64,000 nucleotides of DNA from Hyperoodon ampullatus. Taxonomy: Eukaryota; Chordata; Mammalia; Artiodactyla; Ziphiidae. The DNA is taken from contig OX457057.1 in assembly GCA_949752795.1 (NCBI GenBank), positions 104,807,513-104,871,512 on the forward strand. The letters are read 5' to 3'. Each line of letters begins with the position of its first letter. Within the stretch, counting starts at the first letter, position 1. The notes under the pieces are model-generated. The model saw only the letters and a list, made by a program, of their open reading frames with translations. It searched no databases and was not told the DNA's origin. The position numbers and the translations under genes are program-made. Shown piece by piece: positions 1-10,360 of the stretch.

Positions 1-405
1 GGGTGATAAATTGTGGAGAGGTGACTAGACAAAGGAAAGGGGGGTGGTTTGGGCTTTTAGGATGGTAAATTGTAGGAAGGTGACTAGGAAAAGAATGGTA
101 GATAAAGGTTATTTATTAAGGTTTGTTATGCAGACACAAGTCAGTGCTATCTCTAGTGATAAGAGTCATCTCTGGTGATTAAAATTGTTCTCTTTCTGGT
201 GCTAGAGAGGGAGAAAACTTTATAAATGGAAATTTATGCTACCTTTACAAAGGGAAATTTATGCCCTGCACTCAGGCAGTAAGGGGGAGGGCAGAGAGTT
301 TCTCTTGTGTCTGCTATTTCTTAATTGCCTTCAGTTCAAAATAATCCTTAAGCCAAAGTGGCATATTTTGGGGTGGCATATTCTGATCCCCTTCATCAGC
401 TAAGG
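1..405 (+). repeat. Possible LTR-type repeat, cut by window edge
   Basis: A segment resembling the 3' part of a mammalian LTR. Two related blocks, each built on 'aaattgt.g.a.aggtgacta' (about 6-40 and 65-99), lie about 60 bases apart, followed by a stretch ending 'tggcatattctgatcccc'. There is no open frame of note. The left part lies outside the window, so the family and the true start cannot be given. It could equally be unique sequence with a local duplication. Confidence 0.3.
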
Positions 406-690
406 AAGTCCTGATGTCCAACAGAGCAGTGTCTGGAAAATATGAAGTAGAAATAGAAAAATTAAACATAAAAACTAACACTTTTTAATGTCTGTCTAAA
501 ACTATAGAAAACCCAGCTTTATTTACAAATCCACTTCCTACTTCCACTCTTCTTTATATCCCCACTGCCACTGCTCAAGTTTAAGCTCTCAGTTCTCGGC
601 TGGACTTTTTCAATAGCATCTTAACTTATTTCTCTTTTCCATTATTTTCTCCCTTTAAGCCAGTCTGTAAAACCATGTTAGATTACTTTT
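406..690. other. No recognised feature
   Basis: AT-rich sequence with no open frame, tandem repeat or repeat family that I can recognise. Confidence 0.4.
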
Positions 691-1250
691 CCATAAATGT
701 AACTGTCAACGTGTCACTCTCCCTCTCAGAAGCCCAAATGGCTTCTCATTCCCTACAGGATGAAGTCTAAACTTATTTTTATTTTCCATGCTCTTTTCAA
801 TCTGATTCCCAAAATGCCCTCGTCATTCAAGTATCCCCATATTCCATTACTTGAATATCCTGCTCTATTTAGACTAATTTACTCGATGGCCCTTAACCAT
901 TGCATGCTCCTGACATGCCTCATGCTCTTCACTTGAAACATACAACCTCCCCACCTATCTTAATGTACTTCTCCACACTCTATGGACTCTCAAGTAGCAT
1001 CTCTCCCTACCCACCAACCCCGATCCCTGCCCCACCTAATGCTACCAATTGTTTATATTACCCCTTTAGCTCTTACGTGTCTGAAAGTGATATTTATCAT
1101 TTATGTGTCTAGTTTTCACCTCCCCAGCTAGGTTACAAGCTCTTAGTGAGCAGAAGCCATGCCTTATCCTTCTCTGTCTGATCCTCAACGCTTTTGCACT
1201 TGGAAAGTCAACACTTTTTCAGCATTTAATTTTGTGTGCTGACTCAGAGA
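691..1250 (+). repeat. Ancient L2-type LINE 3' fragment
   Basis: Strongly diverged copy of the non-LTR L2 element. It shows the L2 order of a 'tggcttctcattccct...aggatgaa' block, a C/T-rich middle, and a 'gttacaagctcttagtgagcag' block like the L2 3' region 'gcaagctccttgagggcag'. The two open frames of about 70 codons here are chance frames in repeat DNA. Confidence 0.5.
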
Positions 1251-1865
1251 CAAAAAGCATTCCATCAGGGAGCCTTCATGCAACACCTCTGATTGGTGGT
1301 TACAATTACAGGAAGCTCACATGAGAAGCCACCTCCCATTTGTTTTCACTCCATTAGGAAATGCTTTGTGTCAATTCAACATTTTATCCTATGACCCATT
1401 AAGTAAAGCTACTTTGAAAGCAATTTAATTAAAACCCTGGAATTTTGCAAGACTGCCAAAAATTCAGTCTCTCCAGGCAGAACTATGGCTTATAAAATGC
1501 AGCATTTTCAGATAACAGCATAGCAGTGGAGAAGCCCAGAAACTCAGGCTTGTTCGAAGATGAAGTTCTGAGAAGTTCCTCCCACATTGGTTGAGGTCAC
1601 TTGGCTGGTAGAGAGATTTTGCAAATGTAGCTGACTGTCAAAAAGCTGCAACATAAATAATACAGCCTCCTCTTCCCCACACATATACATACATACGTCC
1701 TCTCTTTATATGCCTAAATAAATATAAGAGCAACCTGAGTGTGCCAGCACAGCCCCAGCAATTACAGTTAAAAACAGCAATTACCACTTTGTAGCACCTA
1801 AAGTTCTTCATTCCCCAGATGAAAAGTCACCCTGTTTGAAACTCTTTTCTGCATTGAGAACTGTC
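1251..1865. other. Unassigned non-repetitive sequence
   Basis: No gene, repeat family or simple repeat recognised. Ordinary AT-rich mammalian noncoding DNA. Confidence 0.4.
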
Positions 1866-2130
1866 ATTTTCCCAGCAAAGATTTACTGAGAGCTTATAAT
1901 TCACCAAAGGTAAATGGGGTTGCAGTAAACAATACAAAGAAAAATAAGGCTTGCGTTCTTCCCTCAAGGAGTTTACAATCCACTAACAGGAGACAAGTAA
2001 TATAAGGTAACTAAACTCAAGTTCAGGTGCCAGGAGACATGTGTACATCAGAAACAGTCATAATACACAGAAGGAGAGATAGCTCAGGTGGAAGGGGAAA
2101 GGACAGGTCAAGAAAAACTTCAGAAAATCT
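1866..2130 (-). repeat. L2-type LINE fragment, reverse orientation
   Basis: Reads as the reverse of L2 3' sequence: a 'tttactgagagctta' start (compare 'tttattgagcgcctac'), then 'aaggagtttacaatccactaacagg' like 'atggagcttacattctagtggg'. Highly diverged. Confidence 0.5.
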
Positions 2131-2154
2131 GTCTTAAAAGATGCTCAGTTGATT

Positions 2155-2765
2155 GACATTTCCTCAATAAGTTAAATATAAAATTACCATATAACTCAGC
2201 AATTCCACTCCTGGGTATTTATCCTCCCAAACTGAAAACAGGTACAAACAAAATCTTGTACACAAATATTTATAGCAGCACTGTTCACAATAGCTGAAAG
2301 ATGGAAACAACCCAAATATCCATCAGTGGTTGAATGGATAAACAAAATATGGTATATCCATACAATGGAATATTATTGTATATGAAATGAAATGATGTGC
2401 TGATACATGCTACAACATGGATGAGCCTGGAAAACATTATGCTAAGTGAATGAAGCCAGGCACAAAGGCTACAGATCGCATGATTCAGTGTATACGAAAT
2501 GTCTAGAATAAGCAAATCCATAGAGACAGAAAGCAGATTAGTGGTTGCCAGAGGATGGGGAGGGGGCAGGTGGAAATGGGAAGTAACTGCTTCAGGGGTA
2601 CAGGGTTTCCTTAGGGATGATGAAAATATTCTGGAAATAGATAGTGATAATGGTTGCACAACACTGTGAATGTACAAAATGTCACTGAATTGTATACTTT
2701 AAGCTGGTTACAATGGTAAATTTTGTTATATACATGTTGCTGTAATAATAATAATAATTAAAACA
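2155..2765 (+). mobile_element. Old L1 (L1M-type) 3' end fragment
   Basis: Contains the characteristic end of L1 ORF2 and its 3' UTR: 'accatataactcagcaattccactcctgggtat', 'catacaatggaatattat', 'acaacatggatgagcctgg', then a 3' UTR with 'gccagaggatgggg' and 'ttgtatactttaagctgg', ending in an A-rich (AAT)n tail. It is 5' truncated and full of indels and stops. The open frames on the reverse strand here are antisense L1 noise. Confidence 0.85.
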
Positions 2766-2999
2766 CACATAATTGACACAGGGATGGGAAGAACATTGCA
2801 GGAAGAGGGAACAGCATGCACAAATACAAGTGGCTCCAAAATTGCCTGGTGGTGACTTCAAGAGATTTGATGTGACAGGTGCCAATAGCATCTCCCAGCC
2901 ATCGTGACAACCAAAAGTGCCCCTACACATTTCCAACCCCACCAAGGTTTTCTTTTCCCAGTCCTTAGCTATTTTGTAGCATTGAGTCTTTCAATAATT

Positions 3000-3090
3000 C
3001 AGTCAAGAAATATTTGTTAAGAGCTTACTATGTGCCATCATGGTTCGAGGCATTAGCAATACTGAAACACATAAGACCCTGCAGCCCTCT
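3000..3090 (-). repeat. Short L2-type fragment, reverse orientation
   Basis: 'aagaaatatttgttaagagcttactatgtgcc' matches the reversed L2 3' terminus 'caacaaatatttattgagcgcctactatgtgcc'. Only about 90 bases remain. Confidence 0.55.
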
Positions 3091-3209
3091 TTTCTTTAGC
3101 TTCCATCATATTATATCAGCTTCATCTCATGTGTCCAATTGTTTCTTCTACCAAAAGATAAACAAAAAACTCCACAAACTAGAAATTTCCCTTATACCCC
3201 ACAGCTAAT

Positions 3210-3843
3210 CCATCAGCAAGTTATGTCATTTCTACCTTTAAAACACAGGTCAGGAGATCTCACCATCTCTACTCCTACCATCCATGTCCCAGCCACCATA
3301 ACCTCTTCCTGGGACCATCTCAATACCTCCAGCTGGTCCCTCCATGGCCACACTTGTTCTCCATAGTTTGAAGCAGGCAAGGTGACCCTTCCAAAAAGCA
3401 AGTCAGATCACGACACTCTCCTATTCAAAGCCTCCAATGAGTTCGCCACACACCTTAGAATTAACTCTAAAATCCTACAAGGTCTTCTTCTGTGACCTGG
3501 CTGTTGCTTGCTCCTTTGCCCTCAGCTTTTACTACTCACCCCCTTCCCATCACTTTTTAGATACTTTTTCTCCACAAAGTACTGGTTTATGCACCAGTTT
3601 CTCCAGGAAACTTCTCTTCTCTCAGCTGAATGTTTCTCCCCATTCTTTGTTGCCCGAAGAACTCTGTCATTTCTTATGGTACTTACTCATTTTACCTTTA
3701 GTAGAGTTACTTATTTATCTGTTTTATTTCCTATAATTCATAAGTTCCATGAGTGCAGGAAATGTGAATTATTCATCTTTGTTTACTCCAGAGGGCTCAG
3801 CCCAAGAGTTGCTACTCAATAAATGTTTGTTGAATGAATGACT
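3210..3843 (+). repeat. L2-type LINE 3' fragment
   Basis: Long recognisable L2 copy: 'aaaagcaagtcagatcacgacactc', 'ttcaaagcctccaatgagttcgcc', 'ttaactctaaaatcctacaaggtc', a 'cataagttccatgagtgcagg' block, and the canonical terminus 'caataaatgtttgttgaatgaatga' at 3819-3843. Open frames of 75-104 codons in this stretch are L2-derived or chance frames with no intact domain. Confidence 0.8.
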
Positions 3844-5407
3844 CAGCTCTTGTTTGGTTCAAAATACACTTTGTCATTCTGTGATTTTTTTTCTCTTCCA
3901 GTTGTTAAAAAAGAAACGCACAAGATAGTATCAAAAATTTTTGGATCATTCATTTCTGCTACAAGAAAAACACTGATAGCCAGGTACTCACAGCCATTTG
4001 TGATAATAATCAATTTAGATATTATAATGAAATTAAAAAACAAATTTATTATAATCAAGGAACATAAAACCATTTACTATTTGTAACAAAGAACAAAAAA
4101 ACCTTGAGTTCTCAATCATGGTCATAAAACAGAATTCTAAATTAATGCAAAGACAGTCAGTCTGTTGTGAATATTTGATTTGTAGAATAATTTAAACATA
4201 AGAATGGGGAGAGTCAACATTCAGAACTCCACCCTTCAAGGTAACTTTTCCTGTTCCCCAGTTTGGAATAATTTTGCCTTCTCTTAGGCAGATGAAAAAC
4301 TTGGATGAACTGTGGGTAACTGAGACCAACTGCCCACAATAGTCCCCACCACTGCAGGTCTGTTCTACTGCTAGGCTTAGGGAGACGTGTCCACAGCATA
4401 GAAGCAGAGAACCCAGAATGGATTTTTTTCCAAGAGAATGATGCTATATATGAGGCAAAATATCAAAATAAAGCTTTAATGATCCTCTCATATTTTGGGT
4501 TAAATGGCTCTTGGGATCTAGCCTGGTAACCTAACCATGTAACTTTAATATACATGTTGAATTCCTATCAACAGACCGACTTTTGAAACATCCTCTTTCT
4601 GCATTTTTAGCAGTTGGAAAAAATCCTCTCCTTTCCTCACTTAGTCCTGTTGACCTTGCCAAATGTCCTTAGGTCCATGACTCTAATGACCTCTGTCCTG
4701 GAGGTATGGAAGATATCACAAGTAGACATGCCATTTGTTGAATGACACTTGAAACCCCACGCAAGTGGCATTACTAAGAAAGTAAGAAAAAAATACAAAA
4801 ATGAAACTGTACATACAATGAGACACTGAAGATAATTTTTGAAATGTTCTTTCTGTTGAAATATTCTTTCTGAGATTTATTGCGCTTATACTCTATTCAT
4901 TTGTGCAAAGAACAATTTATTTCTCACACAGTTCACCCGAAACCTATGCTATTGTTCTTGTCTGTCCAGAAATCATAAACTCACAAGGTTGGAGGAGGCC
5001 TTGGAGATCATCTCGTCCAATGTCCTCATTTGGCCTACAAGCACAATGAAATTGCTTCTGTTTTATCGTCATCATAAATTCTATATGCCACAATGTTCTG
5101 AATGCTTCCTATGGGTTCCAAACATAACCTACTGGGTTTTATAAAACTGCAGGGAGAATTAATACATGGTGATTCTTTGGATAATACAAGACAGAAAATA
5201 ATACCAGAATCAGTTCTGTAAAGTGGAATTCTGGAAATAAAAGACCACAGACTCAAAATTTTAAATTAAGACTCTGCATGCAGGAAGGATTAATAGGAGA
5301 AGAACCCAACAGCAATGGCTTAACTCCCAGACTCCTCAGCACTTTGGAGATATGCTGATTCTTTCATCTAACTTTTTGGAAACTAGCTTAGTAATTTAAT
5401 CAAATAG
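3844..5407. other. Unassigned AT-rich sequence
   Basis: Nothing gene-like. A short stretch at about 4,985-5,040 ('ttggaggaggccttggagatcatctcgtccaatgtcctcattt') resembles a widespread ancient mammalian repeat ('ttggaagggaccttagagatcatctagtccaa'). I cannot name its family with confidence. Confidence 0.4.
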
Positions 5408-5417
5408 CCAGAGGCCT

Positions 5418-5700
5418 TTTTTTTTTTTTAATTTTATTTATTTATTTATTTATTTTTGGCTGTGTTGAGTCTTCGTTTCTGTGCGAGGGCTTTCTCCAGC
5501 TGCGGCGAGTGGGGGCCACTCTTCATCGCGGTGCGCGGGCCTCTCGTTGCGGAGCACAGGCTCCAGACTCGCAGGCTCAGTAGTTGTGGCTTACGGGCCC
5601 ACTTGCTTCGCGGCATGTGGGATCCTCCCAGACCAGGGCTCGAACCCGTGTCCCCTGCATTGGCAGGCAGACTCTCAACCACTGCGTCACCAGGGAAGCC
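5418..5700 (-). mobile_element. CHR SINE, long form, reverse orientation
   Basis: tRNA-Glu-derived cetartiodactyl SINE. On the reverse strand it begins with the 'gcttccctggtg' head, carries a B-box-like 'ggttcgagcc', and continues through the longer body with 'actagagaaagcc' and 'aacgaagac' blocks into an A/TAAA tail. The target duplication ccagaggcct is exact at 5408-5417 and 5701-5710, proving a retrotransposition event. Pol III-transcribed and L1-mobilised; codes for nothing. Confidence 0.93.
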
Positions 5701-6206
5701 CCAGAGGCCTCTTTATAAGATCTGTCTTTGTGGTTGGAGATCTCTTTGTCCAAAACCTTCTTTTCTTCCCCCCCGAGAATTGGGAATTTCTTACGTCACT
5801 TGAAAGCTATGAGCAGGGGCACCTGGTAATACAGGGGAGTTGTCTTCTGGGGTCTCTGGTGATACAGGAGAGTTATGGGTGCTCCCAGAGAGGGTCAGTG
5901 GAGTCTTCTTTAGGTGGTGGAGAAGATGAGGAAATAGAGGAAGGTGGCAGAAAAGCAAATATATTATAAATGGATGCAGATAGAAAACTACTGAAAACCA
6001 GAATGAGAAAATAGCCTCTGGTTCAAACTCACTAATCCCTCCTTCAGCCATGTCAGTTCCACCTTTATCTGAATTCTGTACATGTATTTAGATTCCTTGC
6101 AACATTTTGTTTTTAAAAAGAGTGGTATTAAGGGGTGTTCAAAAAGAATTGAAAACCATTGGTCTATTTTGATTCCCTCAATTTACATCAATTAAAAGAC
6201 ATTAGT

Positions 6207-6408
6207 TGGGCTTCCCTGGTGGCGCAGTGGTTGAGAGTCTGCTTGCCGATGCAGGGGACACGGGTTCGTGCCCCGGTCCGGGAAGATCCCACATGCCGCG
6301 GAGTGGCTGGGCCCGTGAGCCATGGCCGCTGAGCCTGCACGTCCAGAGCCTGTGCTCCGCAACGGGAGAGGCCACAACAGTGAGAGGCCCGCCTACCGCC
6401 AAAAAAAA
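6207..6408 (+). mobile_element. CHR-2-type SINE
   Basis: About 200 bp SINE of the short CHR-2 type: 'ggcttccctggtggcgcagtgg' head, 'gggttcgtgcc' B-box, 'gatcccacatgccgcgg', then 'gccgctgagcctgca' and 'gagaggcccgcc' before the A tail. The exact target duplication aaaagacattagt is at 6194-6206 and 6409-6421. Little diverged from other copies here, so a fairly recent insertion. Confidence 0.95.
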
Positions 6409-6439
6409 AAAAGACATTAGTAAGCATCTGCTACATTTT

Positions 6440-6990
6440 GTGAATTATGCTAGTTTCTAGGTTTATAAAGATGAATAAGACACACTTCCTACTCTTCAGA
6501 AGCTTATCATCTTGCGGGAAAGACAGACTCATCAATCACAACAGAGATGATAAGAGCTATGGGTACACAAATGCAGGAGTAATTAATTCAGCCTGAGAGA
6601 GTCAAAAAAGCTATAAAAAGATAACATTTGAATTGGTCTTTGAATATGTTAGAAGTTTGTCAGGTGGACAAAGAGGATAGGAGAACTCAAGGGCAAGTGT
6701 GCCTGGTGTGCAGTTGGAGTTAGATGCCTGCCAGGGTAGTGGAGGATGCTGGGAATGTTCTGGGGAGGAATGCTGTGGCTAGATGCAGTGAGAGACGTGT
6801 TGTCACGAGGTGTTGACAGTATTGTTTTAAGACGAGGCATGAAAAGATCAGATCTATTCCTTAAATATGCAACTTTGGAGGGTAGAAGATGGAGGAAACC
6901 CAGTTGCTAGGCCTGAAAAGAGTCTAATTGGAGGATGATGAGAGCCTGGGCTCTCAGCAGGTCTGGATGGGAAAGAACAAGCACTTACAG
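6440..6990 (-). repeat. Ancient L2-type LINE, reverse orientation
   Basis: Decayed reversed L2-like sequence: 'agcttatcatcttgcgggaaagacag' (like 'gcttacattctagtgggg..agacag'), 'aagataacatttgaattggtc' (like 'ggtgacatttgagcaaag'), and 'gggaatgttctggggagg'. Boundaries are approximate. Confidence 0.45.
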
Positions 6991-7334
6991 GTGGCGTTGG
7001 TTGTATTTAGTGATAGCTGGGTATGAAAGGTAAGGAAGAAAAGGGAAAAACATGGAATCATAGGGCTATTTCTTGGGAAAGGGGTGGTTATATTTCTATC
7101 ATTCTGTCTGCAAAGAATAGACACCCAGCTTGGGCAAAGTGATAAATCTATTACCCTGACAATCCACGTTTGGGTTAAGACACCAAGCTGGAGATGCAGC
7201 CAGGCATCTAGAATGAGAGAAGTAGATACCATCTAAATTCGTTCTTTCTCTTGTTTTCCCTCCCTCCTATACATACATTCCTCATTTGTACTTATTTCTA
7301 GGTTAATTTTTCACCTCATCTCTGCTTTATTTTA

Positions 7335-7540
7335 TTTATTTATTTTTTTGCGGTACGCGGGCCTCTCACTGCAGTGGCCTCTCCCGTTGCGGAGCACAGG
7401 CTCCGGACGCGCAGGCTCAGTGGCCATGGCTCACGGGCCCAGCTGCTCCGCGGCATGTGGGATCTTCCCGGACTGGGGCACGAACCCGTGTCCCCTGCAT
7501 CGGCAGACGGACTCTCAACCACTGCGCCACCAGGGAAGCC
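7335..7540 (-). mobile_element. CHR-2-type SINE, reverse orientation
   Basis: Standard short CHR-2 copy read on the reverse strand, with T/TTTA tail at left and 'ccaccagggaagcc' head at right. The 15 bp target duplication ctctgctttatttta flanks it at 7320-7334 and 7541-7555. The open frames crossing it are SINE frames that recur at every copy in the window. Confidence 0.95.
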
Positions 7541-7555
7541 CTCTGCTTTATTTTA

Positions 7556-7940
7556 AAACAGCTTAGTTGAGGTATCATTGACATAAAATGAACTGTACAT
7601 ATCTAAACTGTACAATTTGAAAAGTTTTGGAATATGTATCCACCTATGTAATCATCACCACATTCAAGATAGGGACCATATCTATCACCTCCAATTTTCC
7701 CTACACCTCTTTGTAATTCCTCTCTCCCACCCCACTCTACCTCTCCTCACCCTCCTCTTCCCAGCAATGACTGATCTGATTTCTGACAATCTAGATTAGT
7801 TTGCATTTTCAAGAGTTTTGTATAAATGGAATCATATGCTAGGTGCTTATTTTTGTCTGGCTTCTTTCATTCAGGCTGATTCATGTTGTTGTGTGTATCT
7901 GTAGTTCATTCCTTTGTACGCTTGAGTAGTATTCCATCAT
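7556..7940 (-). mobile_element. Old L1 (L1M-type) fragment, reverse orientation
   Basis: Antisense L1 3' sequence: 'tgaggtatcattgacataaaatgaactgtacatat', 'aatatgtatccacctatgtaatcatcaccacattcaagatag', 'ataaatggaatcatatgct', 'ttgagtagtattccatc'. These are hallmark blocks of old mammalian L1 3' regions read backwards. Confidence 0.8.
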
Positions 7941-8329
7941 CTCTGCCTTTTTCTCTGTGTTGGTTTTATTCCTTCTCTGCTGCCTGGCTATCTTATGTAG
8001 AAGGAAGTCTGGCCTTTGGAACTCCCAAGATTTATGTTTTATGGCTGCCTGATTGATTCTCTTCTGGCCCAAGTTCAGAAATTTTGGAGAAGGGCTCTGA
8101 TTGGTCTATCTTGGGTCAGATGCTCACCTCTGAGCCAAAGGACTGTGGTTGGAGGGGCAGGAACACATGAAGAACATGGCAAAGCTATGAGAATCTTCTG
8201 AATGTGTTTGATTCCAGCCTTCAGCCCACATGGGAATATCCTTCTGACCTTCCTCCTTGCCCTACCTTCCAGATTCTAACTGAAATTGTAAAATGCGTTA
8301 CACTAGGATCCATTCCAAATGAATCAAAT
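7941..8329. other. Unassigned sequence, perhaps LTR remnant
   Basis: The segment contains 'ctgattggtctatcttgggtcagatgctcacctctga', which resembles the body of an old LTR or medium-reiteration repeat. No family can be named and no coding potential is visible. Confidence 0.25.
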
Positions 8330-8775
8330 AAGAAAGGTAAAAAATAAAACCTAAAAAGAAAGCTCCTATATAAATTCAGAGTAGAAAAGACCTTCTAACT
8401 GTGATATAAAATCTAGATGGCATAAAGTAAAAGATTTAAAACTTAAATTCCATAAAAATAAAAATCATTGCTTGGCAAAATCTCCTTGAGCAAAGTAAAA
8501 AGACAAATGGCAAATTGGGAGCAAGTTGTTTATAATTCATTTCACAGACAAAGTTTAATGTCTTTAATATTTTAAGAGCTCCTATAGGTCAATAAGAAAA
8601 AACCCAATTACCCAGAAAAAAAAAAACTGGGCAAAAATGTAAAGAAACAGTTCACAGATAAAGGAGATACAAGCAACTTTTAAATACATGAATAGCAACC
8701 TCTCTTATATTAAGAGCAACATAAATTCAAAATACAATGAAATACCATTTTCACTATTAAATTAGTAAGAAAAAA
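8330..8775 (+). mobile_element. Old L1 (L1M-type) ORF2 remnant, part 1
   Basis: Decayed L1 ORF2 C-terminal region in sense: 'gcttggcaaaatctccttgagcaaagt', 'gacaaatggcaaattgggagcaagttgtttat', 'ttaagagctcctataggtcaataag', 'gtaaagaaacagttcacagataaagg', 'gaaataccattttcactattaaattag'. The copy resumes after a foreign insert at about 8,990 and again after SINEs at 9,490 and 9,975. Confidence 0.75.
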
Positions 8776-8990
8776 AGTCTCCCTGGCAAGGCTTGCCAGG
8801 GAGAAAGCAAAGAACCAGGTGAGATTCTTGAGGTGACTTTGTCTCCAGCCAAGGCTCCTGGCTCTCTCCCCGGGGACAGTGCCAGCTATCTTCCCCTCCC
8901 CCACTGGTCAAGCCCAGAGCCAGGCCACCCTATCCCTTCCCACAAGCCAACATGAAACAAATAGTGAAAACACCAAGCTTTGTTGCTAGG
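8776..8990. other. Unidentified ~215 bp insert inside old L1
   Basis: This segment interrupts an L1 ORF2 remnant exactly where the element should continue with 'aaagt..gataataccaagtgttggc'. The flanks taagaaaaaa (8766-8775) and taggaaaaaa (about 8987-8996) could be a target duplication with one change. The insert is GC-richer than its host, begins with a near-perfect 27 bp palindrome (8778-8804), and lacks a poly(A) tail, SINE head or known LTR ends. I do not recognise it. Confidence 0.45.
8778..8804. repeat. 27 bp near-perfect palindrome (13+1+13)
   Basis: Two 13-base arms built on 'ctccctggcaag' and its exact complement, separated by a single G, so the tract could form a hairpin or cruciform on either strand. 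Read directly from the sequence. Confidence 0.9.
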
Positions 8991-9135
8991 AAAAAACCAC
9001 CCTAAGTATTAAAATTATGATGTATTAATGTACGGTGTTGGCAGGGAAGGGGGAAATGGACATTCTCCTACACTGCTGTTGCAAGTGTCAGTTTGTGCCA
9101 CCTGTAGGTGGGCAATTTAGTAATAACCATCAGAA
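8991..9135 (+). mobile_element. Old L1 ORF2 remnant, part 2
   Basis: L1 resumes with 'ggtgttggcagggaagggggaaatgg', 'cattctcctacactgctgttgcaagtg' and 'ggtgggcaatttagtaataaccatcag', corresponding to the standard L1 block 'gtgttggcaaggatgtgg..ctctcatacactgttggtgg'. Confidence 0.7.
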
Positions 9136-9268
9136 TTGGTGGGAGGGAGGTCTGAGAGGGAGGGGATATAGGTGTACACATAGCTGATTCACTTCATTGT
9201 ACAGCAGAAACTAACACAACATTGTAAAGCAATTTTACTCCAAAAATAAATAAGTAAATAAATACGCT
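9136..9268 (+). mobile_element. L1 3' terminal fragment (artiodactyl type)
   Basis: Contains the typical terminal block of younger cetartiodactyl L1: 'tagctgattcacttcattgtacagcagaaactaacacaacattgtaaagcaattttactcc', followed by an A-rich TAAA tail. A heavily 5'-truncated copy apparently inserted in the older L1. Confidence 0.7.
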
Positions 9269-9320
9269 ACATGGTACCTTGAAGTATAAAATGAATAGTG
9301 CTTTAAAATGTAAAAAAAAA

Positions 9321-9485
9321 GGGACTTCCCTGGTGGCACAGTGGTTAAGACTCCATGCTCCCAGTGCAGGGGGCCTGGGTTCAATCCCTGGTCAGGGAGT
9401 TAGATCCCACATGCATGCCACAACTAAGGAGCCCGTCTGCTGCAACTGACAGAGCACAACCAAATAAATAAAATAAAATATATTT
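9321..9485 (+). mobile_element. CHR-related SINE, short variant
   Basis: Head 'gggacttccctggtggcacagtgg', 'gggttcaatccctggtcaggg' B-box, 'tagatcccacatgc' and a short tail rich in AAATA. Flanks 'ttaaaatgtaaaaaaa' and 'aaaaatgtaaaaaaa' form an imperfect target duplication. Body differs from the CHR-2 copies; an older subfamily. Confidence 0.8.
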
Positions 9486-9489
9486 TTAA

Positions 9490-9569
9490 AAATGTAAAAA
9501 AATTTTGGTAATTCATTGGAATACTGTTTGCTACTGCAAGAAATTGGCAACAATTTAAATGTCTACCAG
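9490..9569 (+). mobile_element. Old L1 remnant, part 3
   Basis: 'ggaatactgtttgctactgcaagaaattggcaacaatttaaatgtctacc' is L1 ORF2 C-terminal sequence (usual form 'caaatgtccatc'). It is split from part 4 by the SINE at 9570-9960. Confidence 0.6.
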
Positions 9570-9960
9570 GACTTCCCTGGTGGTGCAGTGGTTGGGAATC
9601 CGCCTGCCAGTACAGGGGGCACAGGTTCGAGCCGGGACACGGTTGGTCTGGGAAGATGCCACATGCTGTGGATCAACTAAGCCCATGTGCCACAACTACT
9701 GAGCCTGTGCTCTAGAGCCCGCGCACTGCAACTACTGAGCTTGCACGCCACAACTACTGAAGCCTGCATGCCTAGAGCCCGTGCTCTGCAACAAGAGAAG
9801 CCACTGCAATGAGAAGCCCGCGCACCACAACAAAGAGTAACTCCTGCTCACTGCAAGTAGAGAAAGCCCGCACGCAGCAACGAAGACCCAACGCAGACAA
9901 AAAATTTAAAAAAAAGAAAGAAAATCTATGAACTAAAATAAGTAAATAAATAAATAGAAA
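9570..9960 (+). mobile_element. CHR SINE, extended long form
   Basis: 391 bp CHR copy with exact target duplication taaatgtctaccag at 9556-9569 and 9961-9974. The middle carries a repeated 'caactactga' module (three occurrences between 9,694 and 9,764), making it longer than the other long copies. Just after the B-box there is an extra 'gggacacggt' segment. The tail contains several A-rich and TAAA runs. Confidence 0.93.
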
Positions 9961-9974
9961 TAAATGTCTACCAG

Positions 9975-10360
9975 TAAGAGGTTGGTTAAGCCCATTATGA
10001 TAATACATCCATTCAACAGAATACTCTGTAGTTGTAAAAAGAGAATGAGGGCACTTCTTATGAATTAAAAGATTTCCAAGATGGATTACAAAGTGGAATA
10101 AAAAAGGTAAGATGCAGAGTAAAATGCATAGCATGCTCTCATTTGTGTAGAAAGGAAGAGATTGCATTGTAAATTTGTATTTACTTGTACTTAAAATCTC
10201 TGGAGGAATCCACAGGAAATATTAACATGGTTACCAGTCTGGGAAGGTGAAGAGGAATTGGACATATGGAAGACAGGGCTAGAAAATACATATTTATGGA
10301 TATGTATTTATTTAATTTTGAATCTTATAAATGTATTATCTTCTTAAAAGATTAAGTGAT
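9975..10360 (+). mobile_element. Old L1 3' end, part 4
   Basis: L1 3' sequence continues: 'taagaggttggttaagcccattatgataatacatccattcaacagaatactctg', 'aaaaaggtaagatgcagagtaaaatgcatagcatgc', 'ggaggaatccacaggaaatattaacatggttacc'. These are standard L1M 3' blocks. Confidence 0.75.

Noticed and set aside
6207..6290. A tRNA-Glu gene
   Set aside because: The SINE heads keep A/B-box-like sequences but do not fold into a complete cloverleaf and continue into a SINE body with an A tail.
6206..6460. Small proteins encoded by frames such as 84 codons at 6,206-6,460
   Set aside because: The same 60-130 codon frames recur at every CHR-2 SINE on both strands. They are open because the SINE body is GC-rich with few stops.
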